Origin: Copromyces sp. CBS 386.78 | Taxonomy: Eukaryota > Ascomycota > Sordariomycetes > Sordariales > Sordariaceae | Direction of reading: 5' to 3' | Assembly (NCBI GenBank): GCA_030685235.1 | Contig: MU839192.1 | Span: 62,001-126,000, forward strand | Length of the DNA: 64,000 bases | In this document: positions 50,050-62,125 of the stretch, in pieces | How positions within the stretch are numbered: the stretch's first letter is position 1 | Layout: every line of letters starts with the position of its first letter | Notes under the pieces: model-generated | What the model saw: the letters and a program-made list of their open reading frames with translations, nothing else | Database searches by the model: none | Told to the model about the DNA's origin: nothing | Program-made: the position numbers and the translations under genes

Positions 50050-51990
50050 GCGGATCGTAAATTAAACTTATTAATACTAAGGATATTATAACCGAAATTA
50101 GCGCTAAAACAAGCGCTACAATTAATAGTAATTCCTAAAATTACATCAATTTACCAAATGTACTTAACCGCTAACAAAGCAAAAATACAACACAAAATTT
50201 CAATAATTTTATACAAAATAACAACTTCGTCCTTCAAATTACTTACTTCCTTATTTTAATACTAATTTAACTAAATTAATAACTATAATTACTAATTAAA
50301 TACCTCTTATACTACGCTAAGAATAATATTTATATTAATTATTTCAATAATATAAACCTCTTTTATAATTTCTTTAATAATAATTAGTAATTCCAATTAA
50401 ATTAGCGTATTAGGAGCGACCTAAACGTAATATAAGAAGCCTATACAAATTAATATACCGCTAATCTATTCGGGAAGACTAATTATATAATTATAATATT
50501 ATAATACTAAGAATATAACCTTTATTAGGATCTTTTCGATAAAAAAAGGATCTCCGTCGTTAAATTTACTAAATGTAATATTAAAGGCATCTTTAATATA
50601 ACGAACCAAACTACTTTAAAAGAAAGAATCCTTTTTTACAAACTTCTCGAAATATTCCTTAATAATTTTACTAATCTTATTATAAAAATCGTCATTTATA
50701 GTAACGTTTAATATATAATAATCTTTATAATATATATCTTTAATTACCTCTATAATATCCGGGTAAAACTTATTTTAAATAACCGATTTATTAAGTTATA
50801 TATTATTAATAGCGCGAGCCTAAATAATTCGTATAATTATCTACTAATTCTTCCGGGCTAATATCTATTTATTTTTAGCGGGGGTTGTAATAGCTTACGT
50901 AGTAAGGGCAGAATTTTAAATAGCGGGAATAAAATGGGGACGTATTTAATTAAGAGCCTAATTAATTATAAAATTAATTTCCTATTATTTTTAATCGTTA
51001 GCGAAATCGTAAGCGTTAAATATAATAACGTAATTAATAGGGTTAACTAATTTAATAGTAACGAAACCTATTCCCAACCGATCGTTAATATATTATAAAA
51101 CGAAAATAACCTCTATTAATTAACTACAATTATAAATATATATACCGTCGGAAAAAGGTACAATCAGGATAAAGGAGAAAAAAATATCCTTTTTAATGTA
51201 TTTAATCGTCTAAGCGTGCGTATTATATATAAAGGGATTATAATCCTAGGGAACCTAATCCTACTAATCTCTAAAACTATTACTTTTAATTAATTTATTT
51301 GTAATTAGGGCCAATAAAATCGCTATAATTAAATAACTAATATTACCGCCTATTACTTATAAAATAGCCTAATCGAAATTAATTTGCACGCCTGTACGGT
51401 TAATCGTACTATAAAAGACCGAAGTTAAAGTATTATCGTAGTAAACGAATAGGTAATTTACTATTATAAATAGGACGTAATAGCGACCGAACTATATAAT
51501 TTTAGTATTATATATTATTATACTGTTAAAAGCGAAAGACTTAATATTAAGAAAACGATCGTTAGGGTTATATAAACTGGTAGCCTTACTTAAATTAGTA
51601 ATAAAATTAACGATATACTATATATAAATATATTTAAAAAAGGCGTTCAATTTATTATTAGTCATACTAGCGACCAAATTTACAATAAAACTAAATAATA
51701 TAATATAAAGCGAATTGTAACTTAAATTAATAGTTTTAGTAATATTATTTATAACTGTATAATAATTCAAATATTTAACTGTATTAGCTAGCGTAGAAAA
51801 GTATTAATCGGTCTTTAAACTAAGTAGGGAAAAGAGGCGATTTTAATTATACTAGCGTAATAACCCGTTAAAATTACTATAATAATTAATTTAATTAATA
51901 AATTTCGTTAAATTAAGATCGCTAAAGACGTTAATATCCGCTATAATTATATTAGGTTACTATATTTTAAGTTAGGGTTAGCTAATTTTA
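50050..51990 (-). pseudogene. Unassigned long frame 3' of the F chromodomain
   Basis: I do not recognise this protein. One minus-strand frame runs about 630 codons from near 51970 to 50050 with only RIP-type stops, roughly as clean as the known pol frames nearby. Visible: NVFSDLNLTKFIN; FIVNLVASMTNNKLNAFFKY; FGRYYVLFIIVNYLFVYY; NRTGVQINFD then VIGGNISYLIIAILLAL (hydrophobic); DIFFSFILIVPFSDGIYIY; INDRLGIGFVTIKLVNPIN; a Pro/Ala hinge near 50900; an Ile/Lys/Glu-rich helical part (ISKIIKEYFEKFVKKD); and a hydrophobic segment near the end (IIEILCCIFALLAVKYIW, about 50210). About 500 bases separate it from the chromodomain stop region. It could be a third ORF of F, a remnant inserted into F, or antisense to a Gln/Asn/Pro-rich plus-strand frame in 50100-50500. 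Confidence 0.5.
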
Positions 51991-52399
51991 ACGGGGTAAG
52001 AGGGTAAGGATAAAGTAAATTATAATAATATTATTAATAGAATAAAAAAGTTTTTAAAAGAGAGGAAATAAATTTATATTATACTAAAAATTATATATGT
52101 ATTAAGACTTTTAAATTCTACTTCTAATTACAACCTACTTACTTACTAAGGATTATTTACCTTAATTCCTATTACTTACTTTAATTAAATATATAACGTT
52201 ATATTAGACTATTATTCGAAAAAGATAGAATAAAAATAATAATACCCAATTTAACCGCTTTACTAACGTAATAATACAATTAATTAAATAAATATTTAAA
52301 AATCTTAATAAGCCAACCGTAAAAATTAGAAAGGAAAATAAAAGAAAGAAATAGAAAATTAAAATAATAATAAAAAATACTTTAAACCTTTTATAATTT

Positions 52400-54700
52400 T
52401 CCTATTCTCCCCCTTTCGAACGAAAAATCTAACGCTATTAATATTTCAACGGGCGATTAATATACTAAACGACCTTTTTACGAATATTCCTAAATAATAA
52501 TTCTAATGGGTATTTGTATTTAAATTCCTTTACTTTCTCCTTCGAATTCCTTATAAATTCCGTACGTAATTCCCAAATATTATCTTTATTTTAAAAACCG
52601 GTCTATTTAATTAAATATTTTACTTCTAACGGACTTTAATTCTTTACTACTAAATTTTTAACTTCCTATTCTTCTTAACCGTTAATTTTAATAAGCTTCG
52701 GCGGCAGCACTTTTCGATTAAACGGGTCCGAACCCTATACCGGCTTATAAAAATAGGCTACTAAAATAACCAGGTATATACACTAAATTCCTAACAAATT
52801 AAATTTATAAGTTAAAGGGCCGACCTTCTTTAAAATCTAATATAGTCCTATATATTCGGCGGAAAATCTCCTCTTCGGAGCGCCTAATAAATAGTAGCCT
52901 TTCCTAAATTAAAAATAAACTTTATTGCCAACTTCAAACGTAATTAATAAATATCTAATATTATATCGTTCTTTAATAGCTATACCGGCCCAATTAATAA
53001 ACTTTATAGTTTCCAATTGGAATTTTTAATAGATTAACGCGAAAGATTCCGTAATTAACGCCTCCTCTATATCTAACGCTAATAAATTAAATACCGCTCA
53101 AAATTTAAATCCGTATACTAATTCGTTAAGAAATAAACTAATTATTAATTATATAGTATTATTTAAATTATATTATAAGGTAGCTAATATTAACGTCTAC
53201 GGAAGTATATTAATAACATACTATATATAAATTCCTATTTCGGCTATTTAATTTATATATTTAAATTAACCGTCTATTTAAATATAGTAGGCCGTTAAAA
53301 AGAGAAGATTAACGGCTAAAGCTTCGAAAATACTCCTCTAAATCCTAAAAATAAATTTTAAATTTCGATTATTAATAATAATAACCAATAAACCCCAATT
53401 ATAATATTATAAAACTTATAATAGAACGATTACCTATTTTTTCGCCCTATACGTTGAATAACCTACTAATAATAGGATTTTTTTATTAAATTTATAAATT
53501 ATAATATATATAATATTAAATTCGTCGAACTTTAAGAGGGACTATATAATATTAATAGATTTAATTATAAGTATATTAATAATCAAATTTATTATAATTA
53601 TATAATAAAGTTGTAGGAATATTCGAATTAATAATAATTCGCCGGGCATTAATTATTAATTTTATTAATTTTAATAATATACTTTGTAATATTTAACGTA
53701 TTTTCGAACTATCTAAATTTTATATTTTATATAAAATTATAATAAATCCACTATTATACAATTAATATTAAAATAATATTTTTTATTATAAATTAATTCT
53801 AATATTTTCTATATATAAGTGTAAAGGATATATAAGCGCCTCTCGTCTAAATAATTAACGTAGAAAAGAAGGCCGTCGTTAATTATATAAGGATTAGCCG
53901 GGAGGTTAGGCCTTTTACTTAAGCGGCGTATATATATATAACCTAGAATATTAGTATTTACAATCAACCGTAAAACTCTACTATATTTCAAATCGGCGGG
54001 GTAAATATCTACGAATATTTATTTAAAAGCGGGAGCGATAACCGGTAAAATTGTCCGAATATTTAAAGAAACTTCCGCGTATAAGAGGGAAAAAGCGTTA
54101 AAACTCTCTAAATAACCGAAATAGGACTAGATATCAGTAAGTTCGTCCAATAAATTATTATTATTAGTGGCCTCGATTATAGGCAGCCTTAATAAGGCGT
54201 CGGGTATAATATTTAATAGTCTTAGAATATAGAAAATATTTAAATTGAACTATAATACTTAATTAGTAGCGTTAGTAAATTTAAAGTTTATTTTCGCTAA
54301 ATCTATTATTTTTAAAAATATATATTTAATAATATTAATAGTAGAGGCGTAATCTATAATAATATTTATAAATCGAATATTAAATTAAATTATCTTCTGT
54401 AATTTTTATAGTACTTAAATAATAATAGCAATCTCTATTTCTATTAAATTATATTTCTTTTCTATTAAAGTTATTAATTTTAATAGGAAATAGATAGATT
54501 TAATTATTATTAATAGGATTTTATTTATATTATGAATAAATTTGCTATTTTATTTGTATTTAAATTAGAGAATGTAAATATTATACGCTATATTATTAAT
54601 ATTAATTTTAATAAATAACGTATCTATTTTAATATAATAGTATAAATACGTTTAATTATACAAATTTTCCTATATACTATAAAAGGCTTCGAACTCTTCC
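52400..54700 (-). pseudogene. F pol: RNase H, integrase and chromodomain
   Basis: Minus strand. The short open frame 53809-53991 (LSKRPNLPANPYIINDGLLF then YLDERRLYI) is a true in-frame fragment: the linker before the integrase zinc-binding region. The integrase core lies at about 53650-52950 with the usual spacing but heavy decay. The C-terminal chromodomain at about 52640-52430 reads LEVKYLIK-stop-TGF then NIWELRTEF, matching the family pattern V-K-Y-L-V-K-W-x-G and N-T-W-E-P. Upstream, about 54700-54100 is RNase H and its linker. The chromodomain would have guided integration toward methylated-histone chromatin. Confidence 0.82.
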
Positions 54701-55305
54701 TTAATAAGCTCAAATTTAACTTTAAAAATATAAACCTTTCTCGCCTATTTTATTGCTCTTAGTTTTAAATTTCTTAATTCTCGTACTCGTTTTAACAACT
54801 CTATTTTCTTATAATTAAATAACTCCTCCTTTATAGTAAATTATAGCATCCCTTAATATAACTAGTCGGCTATATTTAAATAAATCTCTAAAGCATTTAG
54901 CGTATTAAGGAAATTAAATTTTTAGAACGCTTTAATATAGTTTTCTATATATTAACGACTTTAACCGTTAATAATATTATTAAGAAGTTAAATAGACGGG
55001 AAAATTATAAATAATTTATAGGCGCTAATATAGACGCAATACTTATTAAGGAATACTATTACAATACTAATATACTCTAAATACTCCTCTTTAATATTAT
55101 TAAAAATAATAATATCGTTAATATAAGCGCGTATAAATAATCGGTAATTAAAGAATAATCGGTCTATAAAACGTTATACGAATACGGGCGAATTCTTAAA
55201 ACTTATTAGCACGATATTAAATTATTTAAGCCCGCGAAAGCTAATTACTACTATACGATTATAGTAGAGTATAAAAATTAATAATTAATAAAAAAATCTG
55301 GTAAT

Positions 55306-55311
55306 ATTAAA
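55306..55311. repeat. Target duplication of the TIR element, left copy (ATTAAA)
   Basis: Matches 56194-56199. Six bases is inferred from exact identity next to the inverted repeats; TTAA or TA duplications inside it cannot be excluded. Confidence 0.75.
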
Positions 55312-56193
55312 AGAGAAAGTCTTTTCGCACGGTCACGATTGTCTATTTGAACGGTGATCCACTTTTTCCCTCACACATATCCCTAACCCTCATGCGGCCA
55401 CATATGTTATATGTATTCTTTCGAAAATTTCGCCCAGAAATCTAGGCAATACTATTCTTTTATGCGTAATATTAGACCGTAGTGCCCAGACTAGATACGT
55501 ACTTGTTACGGCTGTTAGCGATTGTTACAGCTGTTAGCGATTGGCTGTTAGCGATTATTACGGCTGTCAGTGACTGTTACGGCTGTTACGGCTGTCAGCG
55601 ATTGTTACGGCTATTAGCGACTGTTATAGTTGTTACGATTATTAGCGATTATTATAGCTGTTACGGCTGTTACGGCTGTCAGCGATTGTCAGCGATTGTT
55701 ATAGCTGTTACGGCTGTTACGGCTGTTAGCGATTATTACGGCTGTTAGCGACTGTTACGGCTGTTATGGCTGTTAGCGATTGTTACGGCTGTTACGGCTG
55801 TTACAGCTGTCACGGCTATCACAGCTGTTACAACTGTTAACAATTGTTATAGCTATTACGGCTGTCACGGCTATTACGGCTGCCAGCGATTGTTACGGCT
55901 ATTACGGTTGTTATAGCTATTACGGCTGTTACGGCTGCTAGCAATTGTTATAGCTGTTAGTAACTATTACGGCTGTTAGTAATTGGTTGTTAGCGATTGT
56001 TACGGTTGTTAGCGTACGTGTGTTGTATAGGGGTTAGATTGTGTAATGGGCTGTAATTTGGGGGCTTGGCGGTCGCGGTACGAGCGAGACTAGTGCTGGC
56101 GGGGAGGGGACGGCAGGGTTAGGGATATGTGTGAGGGAAAAAGTGGATCACCGTTCAAATAGACAATCGTAACCGTGCGAAAAGACTTTCTCT
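55312..56193. mobile_element. 882-bp non-autonomous TIR element with a minisatellite core
   Basis: 79-bp terminal inverted repeats (55312-55390 and 56115-56193; AGAGAAAGTCTTTTCGCACG...) with a single mismatch, CA against TA. The middle is a GCTG/TTACGG-type minisatellite and short unique flanks, with no transposase, so it is MITE-like and would need an enzyme in trans. It retains CA and TG throughout, in sharp contrast to the RIP-destroyed F around it, so it arrived after F was mutated or was too rare to be a RIP target. Superfamily not determined. Confidence 0.93.
55495..56010 (+). repeat. Minisatellite core of the TIR element
   Basis: Interleaved nine-base units (GCTGTTACG) and longer units (GCTGTTAGCGATTGTTACG), with CTGTCAGCGATTG variants, for over 500 bases. 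The open frame at 55482-55748 is a consequence of the nine-base period, not a gene. Confidence 0.93.
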
Positions 56194-57099
56194 ATTAAAA
56201 ATATTAAAAAATTTCTTACCGATTATTCTATTAATTATATTTTCCTAGTCGGGCAATAAGTAGACGTCCGGTATTATAATACTATTTAGAGGGCGAAAAT
56301 TAACGATTATTTAAAATTTATTAACGTTATTAACTTTCTACTATATAATAAAGACAAAGTACGTAATAAAAATAAGCTATAATATAAAGGATATTTTACC
56401 CTACGCGTATAATTTATTGTGCTCCTTATTAAGGAATTCGCGGTCTTTAACTCTTAATAGGTAGGATTTAACGATTCTCCGCTAATTTTACTATCCTTTA
56501 ACGAAGTCTATATATATTTTATCTTCCTCCTTTATTAGAATAATCCCCTAATTTTTAAAAATATTAACATATTTATTTAGGAGGCTCTTTATTTATTAGG
56601 CAAAATTGGGGTTATTATTATAAATATTAATACTTATTTCGGAAGGAATAGATTCGATATTATTAAATTTATTTAATTTATATAATAGGACGCTAAAAAC
56701 CTCTTTCCAAATTACTATTTCTTTATTATTTTCGGTACTTTAATCGATATATATAGCGTATTATTTAGGGGAAAAGTTAATTTATATTTCGGGGGCTAAA
56801 TAAACTATATTAAATATATTAAAAAATATAACCGTTTTAATAATTTTAGGCAACGGGCGTATAATTATATTAATTCGGGTACTTATAAGAATGAAAAGGT
56901 TATTATCAAATTAATTTAAGTATAGAATTACTTTAAGGGTTTTACTATCTATTATAATATTTAATAAATTAGGTAATTGAATATAAAAATTATAAGTAGG
57001 ATATTTACTTAGGGAGCGCTAATTATTAAACTAGGCACTATATTAGACCGGAAGGATACTGGAATAATAAATTAGAAAGACTATATCTTATTTAGCGAA

Positions 57100-57750
57100 A
57101 ATTTCGGCGATAAAGGTATCCTCTTCCGATTCGTCCTTTTTAAAGAAAATTTCACCTTATACCTTTATATTAAATATAGATTTAAACGAGTAAAAAGTAG
57201 TATTAAAATTAAGCTTAATACTATAATTACGAAGAAAATCCGTTCTTAATAGTATATTCGGGCCTAATTCTTCGATTACTAATATAGAAATTTAGAAATA
57301 ACTATTAACCTTAACGCCGTTAACCCTCCTTCCTATATAGAAATTAAATTCGGCTATAATATTAATAACTATTTTCAAATTAATTCCGTTTATAACGTTC
57401 GGCGGGAATTTAGTATATTAAATATTAAGGGAAAACTTTTCGATAAACGTCCAACTTACTACCGTTAAAGAATACCTAAAATTAAAATAAATAGTACCGG
57501 GAAATATATTTAAATTCGATTTAATATCGATCTTTAAATATAATATAGCCTTCTATAAATTTAATATTCCGTTTCGAGCGGTAATATCTATAATAACTTG
57601 GATAATCTATCTTTCTATAAAAGCTAATAGAATATATTAGCTTTTATACTAAATATCCAATAATTTAAGCTTCCGACCGTCTATTAAAATAAATAATTTT
57701 AATATAATATCCGCCTCCTTTACTTTCTTACCCTTATTTAAAGCCTTTTA
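57100..57750 (-). pseudogene. F protease region
   Basis: Minus strand, reading right to left: LLAFIERQIIQVIIDITARN, then FPGTIYFNFRYSLTVVS, FIEKFSLNIQYTKFPP, GINLKIVINIIAEFNFYIG, and ELGPNILLRTDFLRNYSIKL near 57260-57200. The last motif corresponds to the retropepsin I-L-G-x-D-F-L. The catalytic D-S/T-G is not readable. It lies directly before the RT, as expected. Confidence 0.7.
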
Positions 57751-60700
57751 AAAAATTCTAGGCGAAGTATCTTTAACCTTAGACGAAGGATTAAACGATC
57801 TACAAAACGCTTAGGCTATCTTTAAACGTTTAAGAACTATAATAAAATTAAAATTAGATAATAGATTTAATAATAAGGATTCGTCTTTATCGTTATATTT
57901 AATACTTACAACGGGTATAATATTAATAATAATAATAGAAATCGTATAATTTAATATCGGAATTACAAAAGCCTAAAATATATTATTAAATATATTAATA
58001 TAAAGTATAAGGGAACTAATAAAATAAGTAAAAGAAATATTATTATATTTAACAACAGAATTATTTATATTAAATTCAACTACCTCCTCCTTAAAATCAC
58101 CTATAAAATAGTAACCTTAATTCTCTAAATAATTAACCTTATCTTCTACTTTAAATTCGTCTTCGAAGATAGTAATACTATAAATATAAATATAATAACC
58201 GTTTCGAAACTTAATCTATTTACTAAACTTCTTCTTAATACGCCGATAGTAATTGCCTAAATTAATAGCACCGGATTTATTAAAAATATTATTAATCTTC
58301 TAAAATAGAAATTTAGGACGATTTCTTTCAATAAACCCATTATTATTCGAGAAAAAAATCCTTTTTATATATTCCTTTATTCTCGCCCTAAAACCTAATA
58401 TAAATAGTAAATATAATATTTAATTTAATTATATTTTTAAAATCGTTATTAAAAGCGAGGTAAATTGAGCGAAGACTTTTAATAAAATCGACGAATTTAC
58501 CCCGAATTAAATTAATTTTTTCTTTAACGTTATTAATATATTATTTAAAAATATATTTAGGGGTAGGTTTAACATAATAGGACTTTAATTTAAAATATAA
58601 ACTATTTTAAAAACGAATATATAATTGAAAATTAATTAAATTACCCTATAATCGTATATATTTAAATAATTCCGTAGAAAAATTACGTAACGTTAAATCG
58701 CTTTTCTTATTAAACTTAATAGTAAAACGGTAAATATTGAACTACTTCTATACCTAATTAGGTTTAATTCCGAAAATATAATAAAGGGCTTTAATAATCT
58801 TACCTAGATTATTACTAAACCTAACGTACTTACTTTAAAAGAATATACTAATTTACTAAGAAAGGGTAATACTATATAATAAATATTAAAAATTATTAGT
58901 AATTACTTCGCGTCGTTCGGTATAAATTAAGGTTAAATCTTCGAACGAATTAGTAAATAGGTAATAATCAGTAAAAATATTAATTTTACCATCTATATAA
59001 ACTCTATAGCGCTTCTTATTTTTAAGAGTATTAAAATAGAATATTCCAATATTAAAAAACTTCTACTAAATTTATTTATTATTAATAATATTAATAAGAG
59101 TAGTCGATCTTCCGTTCTTATATTCTTTAAATTCGGTAATATAAGTATAAATTTCTTTAAATATATTATTAAAGAGAAGGGCGTTTTCCGATATAGTACT
59201 AATATTATTAGCTTCTTTTAACGGATAAGAGGAATTAGAAGAATTATTAGCGAAGTATATTAAAGTACGCTATTTATTATTGGGAGGAGTATTTTAACGG
59301 TTATTAAAATGCGATAAAGGGAAACCCTATTAAGCGGAAGCAAATTAATTATTAATAAATTAAATTAATAGAATATAAATTAAAGAAGTTTATATAGAAG
59401 TAAATTAAATAGGAGCTCTAAACGCCTAAATTAATATTTACTAAATTAATCGAATTTAATTAATTTATTCGATAAGGCGGGTACGTTATTTAACCTAACG
59501 ATTATACTTTTCGGCTTTATTATTATTAACGGGCTATTAATCTTATTTAATAATTTCTTCGGGAATTATACTATTATTAACAACGCTTTTAAAAATTAGG
59601 TTATAACGTCCTATAACCGGTAGAAAATTATTAATATATATATAGATAAGTAAATAGTTAAGATTAATAATTAATAATTAATAATTAATATAATCGATCT
59701 AAAGATTTTTTATATAATTTATAAGGTTAATAGCGTCTTAAGGGTCCCTAGTACTAATTATAGTAAAATTAATAGTAGGACCGGAGATATTAGAACGTTA
59801 AAGCTAATTTACTACCGTATAATTAAAAAGTTAACTAAAATACTACTATATAGTTATAAGAATTATAAGGCTAAACTTTAGCTTTATATTATTTTTAATA
59901 AAGTATAAAGTATTTTAGACCGGATTAATAAAATAAACGGGAAATTTGTCGGCTATAGTAAATTCTAATAATTAATTTATATAATTTTACTATTGCTTCT
60001 ATACGAATCGAATTAATATTTCCACTTATACTATATTTGTAAAAGCCTTTGTAATAAGATTAGTAGTAAACTTTTTAATAAGGGCGGCGGCGGCGTCTAT
60101 TACCGAATTTATTCGGGAAATAATAAATTCAATAAGTGAGAGCTGGCGAATATAAATTTTAATCGACCGGATAAGCGGTACGTCGGCTATAATAATAAAA
60201 GCTTTAGAAGGAGCCGGCGGAAGCGGTGGCGTATTAATTATTCTAATTATATTAGAAAAATTAAGATTATTAGGATTTTGGGAATTAGTAATAGAAGAAG
60301 CGTTAATACTTTTAAAAATTGGTACGCGAATAGTAATATTAATAATATCTTCGCCCGTATTATAAGGAGCGGGTGGGGGAAATAACGGCTAAGTTTAATC
60401 TATTTCTACTTTTATAATTTCCTTTACCTTCTTATATTCCTTCTTTAAATTTATATAAAAAATTTATTAATACTTCTTCTTTAACTATATAAATTATTTA
60501 TCTACTTTTCCGAAAGGTTAAATTTAACAGATTAGGATTAAATAATTATTAATTAAATTACAATATTTATATAGGACGAATACCACTTCTTTATCAGCTA
60601 TATTATAATTGACGACCTAGCCTTTATTATAATTATTAATAGCGAATTTTTCAAACCAATTTTTATTAATTCCGATATAGCCGTCTTCTTTAAAATAAAA

Positions 60701-60950
60701 CTATATAGTTTTAATAATAAAATTACCGGCTATTATAATAAAATATTCTTCGTAGTAAATTTAAAGTTATTTAATAACGAACTAGTAAATTTATTATATT
60801 TTGTAAGTAATTTAATCGTTTTAAAGCTTAAAGGTTAATTTAAATTTATTATTATTTTCGGCTATTTTAAAGGCTAACCGTTAGATTTAAATAAATAAAG
60901 TATGTAAAAAAAGGGGTAAAAATACTATTTAAGAGGGTTTTACGTTGAAG
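57750..60950 (-). pseudogene. F gag and 5' polyprotein
   Basis: Minus-strand remnant with RIP-type stops, about 3.2 kb, longer than a usual Gag. About 58330-57760 is an Asn/Lys/Glu-rich stretch (KINNIFNKSGAINLGNYYRR, then DEFKVEDKVNYLENQGYY). About 59300-58380 carries the Gag core helices. About 60480-59500 holds segments with alternating Asn/Ile. No clear CCHC knuckle was found; a degraded one is possible near 58300-58200. Boundaries are approximate. Confidence 0.55.
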
Positions 60951-61093
60951 AAATTAATTCGAATAAGTCTAATAAGTGGTAATAAATTTAATAAATTATT
61001 GTTAAAATTATTGTAAAGAATATAATTTCCCCTTTTACAAAAGGAAGAGAAGGGAATAATAAGGTCGATTTGAATTAAATTATAGGTATTACT

Positions 61094-61440
61094 TATTATA
61101 TAAAGAGAATCTTTACAAATAATATTATAGATAATAATAATAATGGAAGATAAAGAGTACGATTAATTATTGGATAGAGTAATAGTACGTAATAATAGGC
61201 GATAATATTATTAAAGGAAGTGTAAGGTAATATTAACGAGAGCTTTAATTTAGGACTTTGTATACGATTTTATAGAGTATAAATAAAGTAAACGTTAGGT
61301 TAATATAATATAAATTAATAATTTAATTAACTTTGACGGAGGTTGATTGGGGAGTACTCTTATATAGTATGGACCGCTTAGATGAGCGCATGCTAAGATA
61401 GAGCGGGTTATCCGGGCATCTGCCTAGAATTCCCCTAATA
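61094..61440 (-). repeat. 5' LTR of F (347 bp)
   Basis: Same ends as the left LTR; its last 100 bases retain CA/TG (GGCATCTGCCTAGAATTCCC), continuing into the right flank. Confidence 0.95.
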
Positions 61441-61560
61441 ACCCTCTTCTTCGTTATTATCTTAAGAAGCCTACGTAGAAGGAGGAGGAGGTTATATAGA
61501 CGGGGGGGCTCGGAGCTAGATAGAATAACAAAAACTATATTTTATAGTACAGTACGTAAG
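61441..61560 (-). pseudogene. Helitron protein, N-terminal fragment
   Basis: On the minus strand, about 61545-61446 reads LRAPPS, then PPPPST, then DNNEEEG, and with F and one ACCCT skipped continues in the same frame into 49273 as K-stop-YKACKKYFPLIEF (a C-x2-C motif). This shows F lies inside the Helitron coding sequence. The start codon cannot be placed. 61441-61445 is the right copy of F's ACCCT duplication. Confidence 0.65.
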
Positions 61561-61659
61561 GTTTACCTAGGGAAAAATTAATATAACTACAACGTTAAAT
61601 ATAACGATACAAAGAAAAGGAGCGAACAATAAGGCTAAGCTAGCTGAAAGCACTAAACC

Positions 61660-61965
61660 AAACTAGTATTAATTGCTTTAAAAGCACGCTAATTGCTAAA
61701 AGTAATATCGATCGTATATAGTCGCCTATATATAAATAAAAGCGGGTATATATAGTCGATAATTGCGAGTAAACTAGTATTATTTACCCTAAAAATATAC
61801 TAATTATTAAAAGTAATATTAATTAGAAGTAGTCGCTTATATATAAATAAAGGCGGGCGTATACAATTAATTATCACGAATATACCACTATTATTTACCC
61901 TAAAAACACGTTGGATATTAAAAGTAATTAGTTAATTATCGCGCAAACAGCCGATATAAGGGCCG
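61660..61965. repeat. 111-bp tandem repeat, 2.7 copies
   Basis: Units start at 61660, 61771 and 61882. Each includes AAACTAGTATTATTTACCCT then AAAAGTAAT; the first two also carry CGCCTATATATAAATAAA followed by AGCGGG, a TATA-like element. It lies upstream of the Helitron gene on the minus strand and may belong to its promoter or 5' terminus. Confidence 0.85.
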
Positions 61966-62125
61966 TCAAAATCCAGTCCGCATATAGCAGCTATACAATT
62001 GATCGTAATAACTACTTAATTGGCAAACGTTATTGAAAAAAGTAGTATTCAATAGTATAGAATCGAAGTCGATTACATAGAAGCGAAAGCGGTTTATAAG
62101 TTATAGACTAGGGTAGGGTTATAAG

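Larger units (their letters stand above)
54750..57100 (-). pseudogene. F reverse transcriptase, split by the TIR element
   Basis: Minus strand. The right part (57100-56200) runs into VNFRPLNSIIIPDVYLLPD near 56280-56230 and reaches the TIR-element border. The left part resumes at 55305 with FNITRFFY then VVISFRGLK, FKNSPVFV and RAYINDIIIFNNIKEEYLEY. The catalytic YIDD reads Y-I-N-D (Asn at 55119-55117, Asp at 55116-55114). The two halves join in frame when the TIR element and one ATTAAA are skipped. Confidence 0.9.
49279..61440 (-). mobile_element. Element F: large chromoviral Ty3/gypsy retrotransposon
   Basis: 347-bp LTRs at 49279-49625 (3') and 61094-61440 (5') and a perfect ACCCT duplication. 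Total 12162 bp; about 11.27 kb without the 882-bp TIR element and its duplication, well above the usual 5-8 kb. Minus-strand order: LTR, gag, protease, RT (split by the TIR element), RNase H, integrase, chromodomain, then about 2.8 kb of extra sequence with an unassigned frame, polypurine tract, LTR. Inserted in the N-terminal part of the Helitron gene, whose frame continues across the site. Confidence 0.94.

Noticed and set aside
55482..55748. 88-codon Leu/Ala/Val/Thr-rich open frame
   Set aside because: Product of the nine-base minisatellite period in the TIR element.
55306..56199. piggyBac-type TTAA insertion
   Set aside because: TTAA is contained in the ATTAAA duplication, but using TTAA as the duplication leaves mismatched terminal bases, and the ends do not begin CCC.
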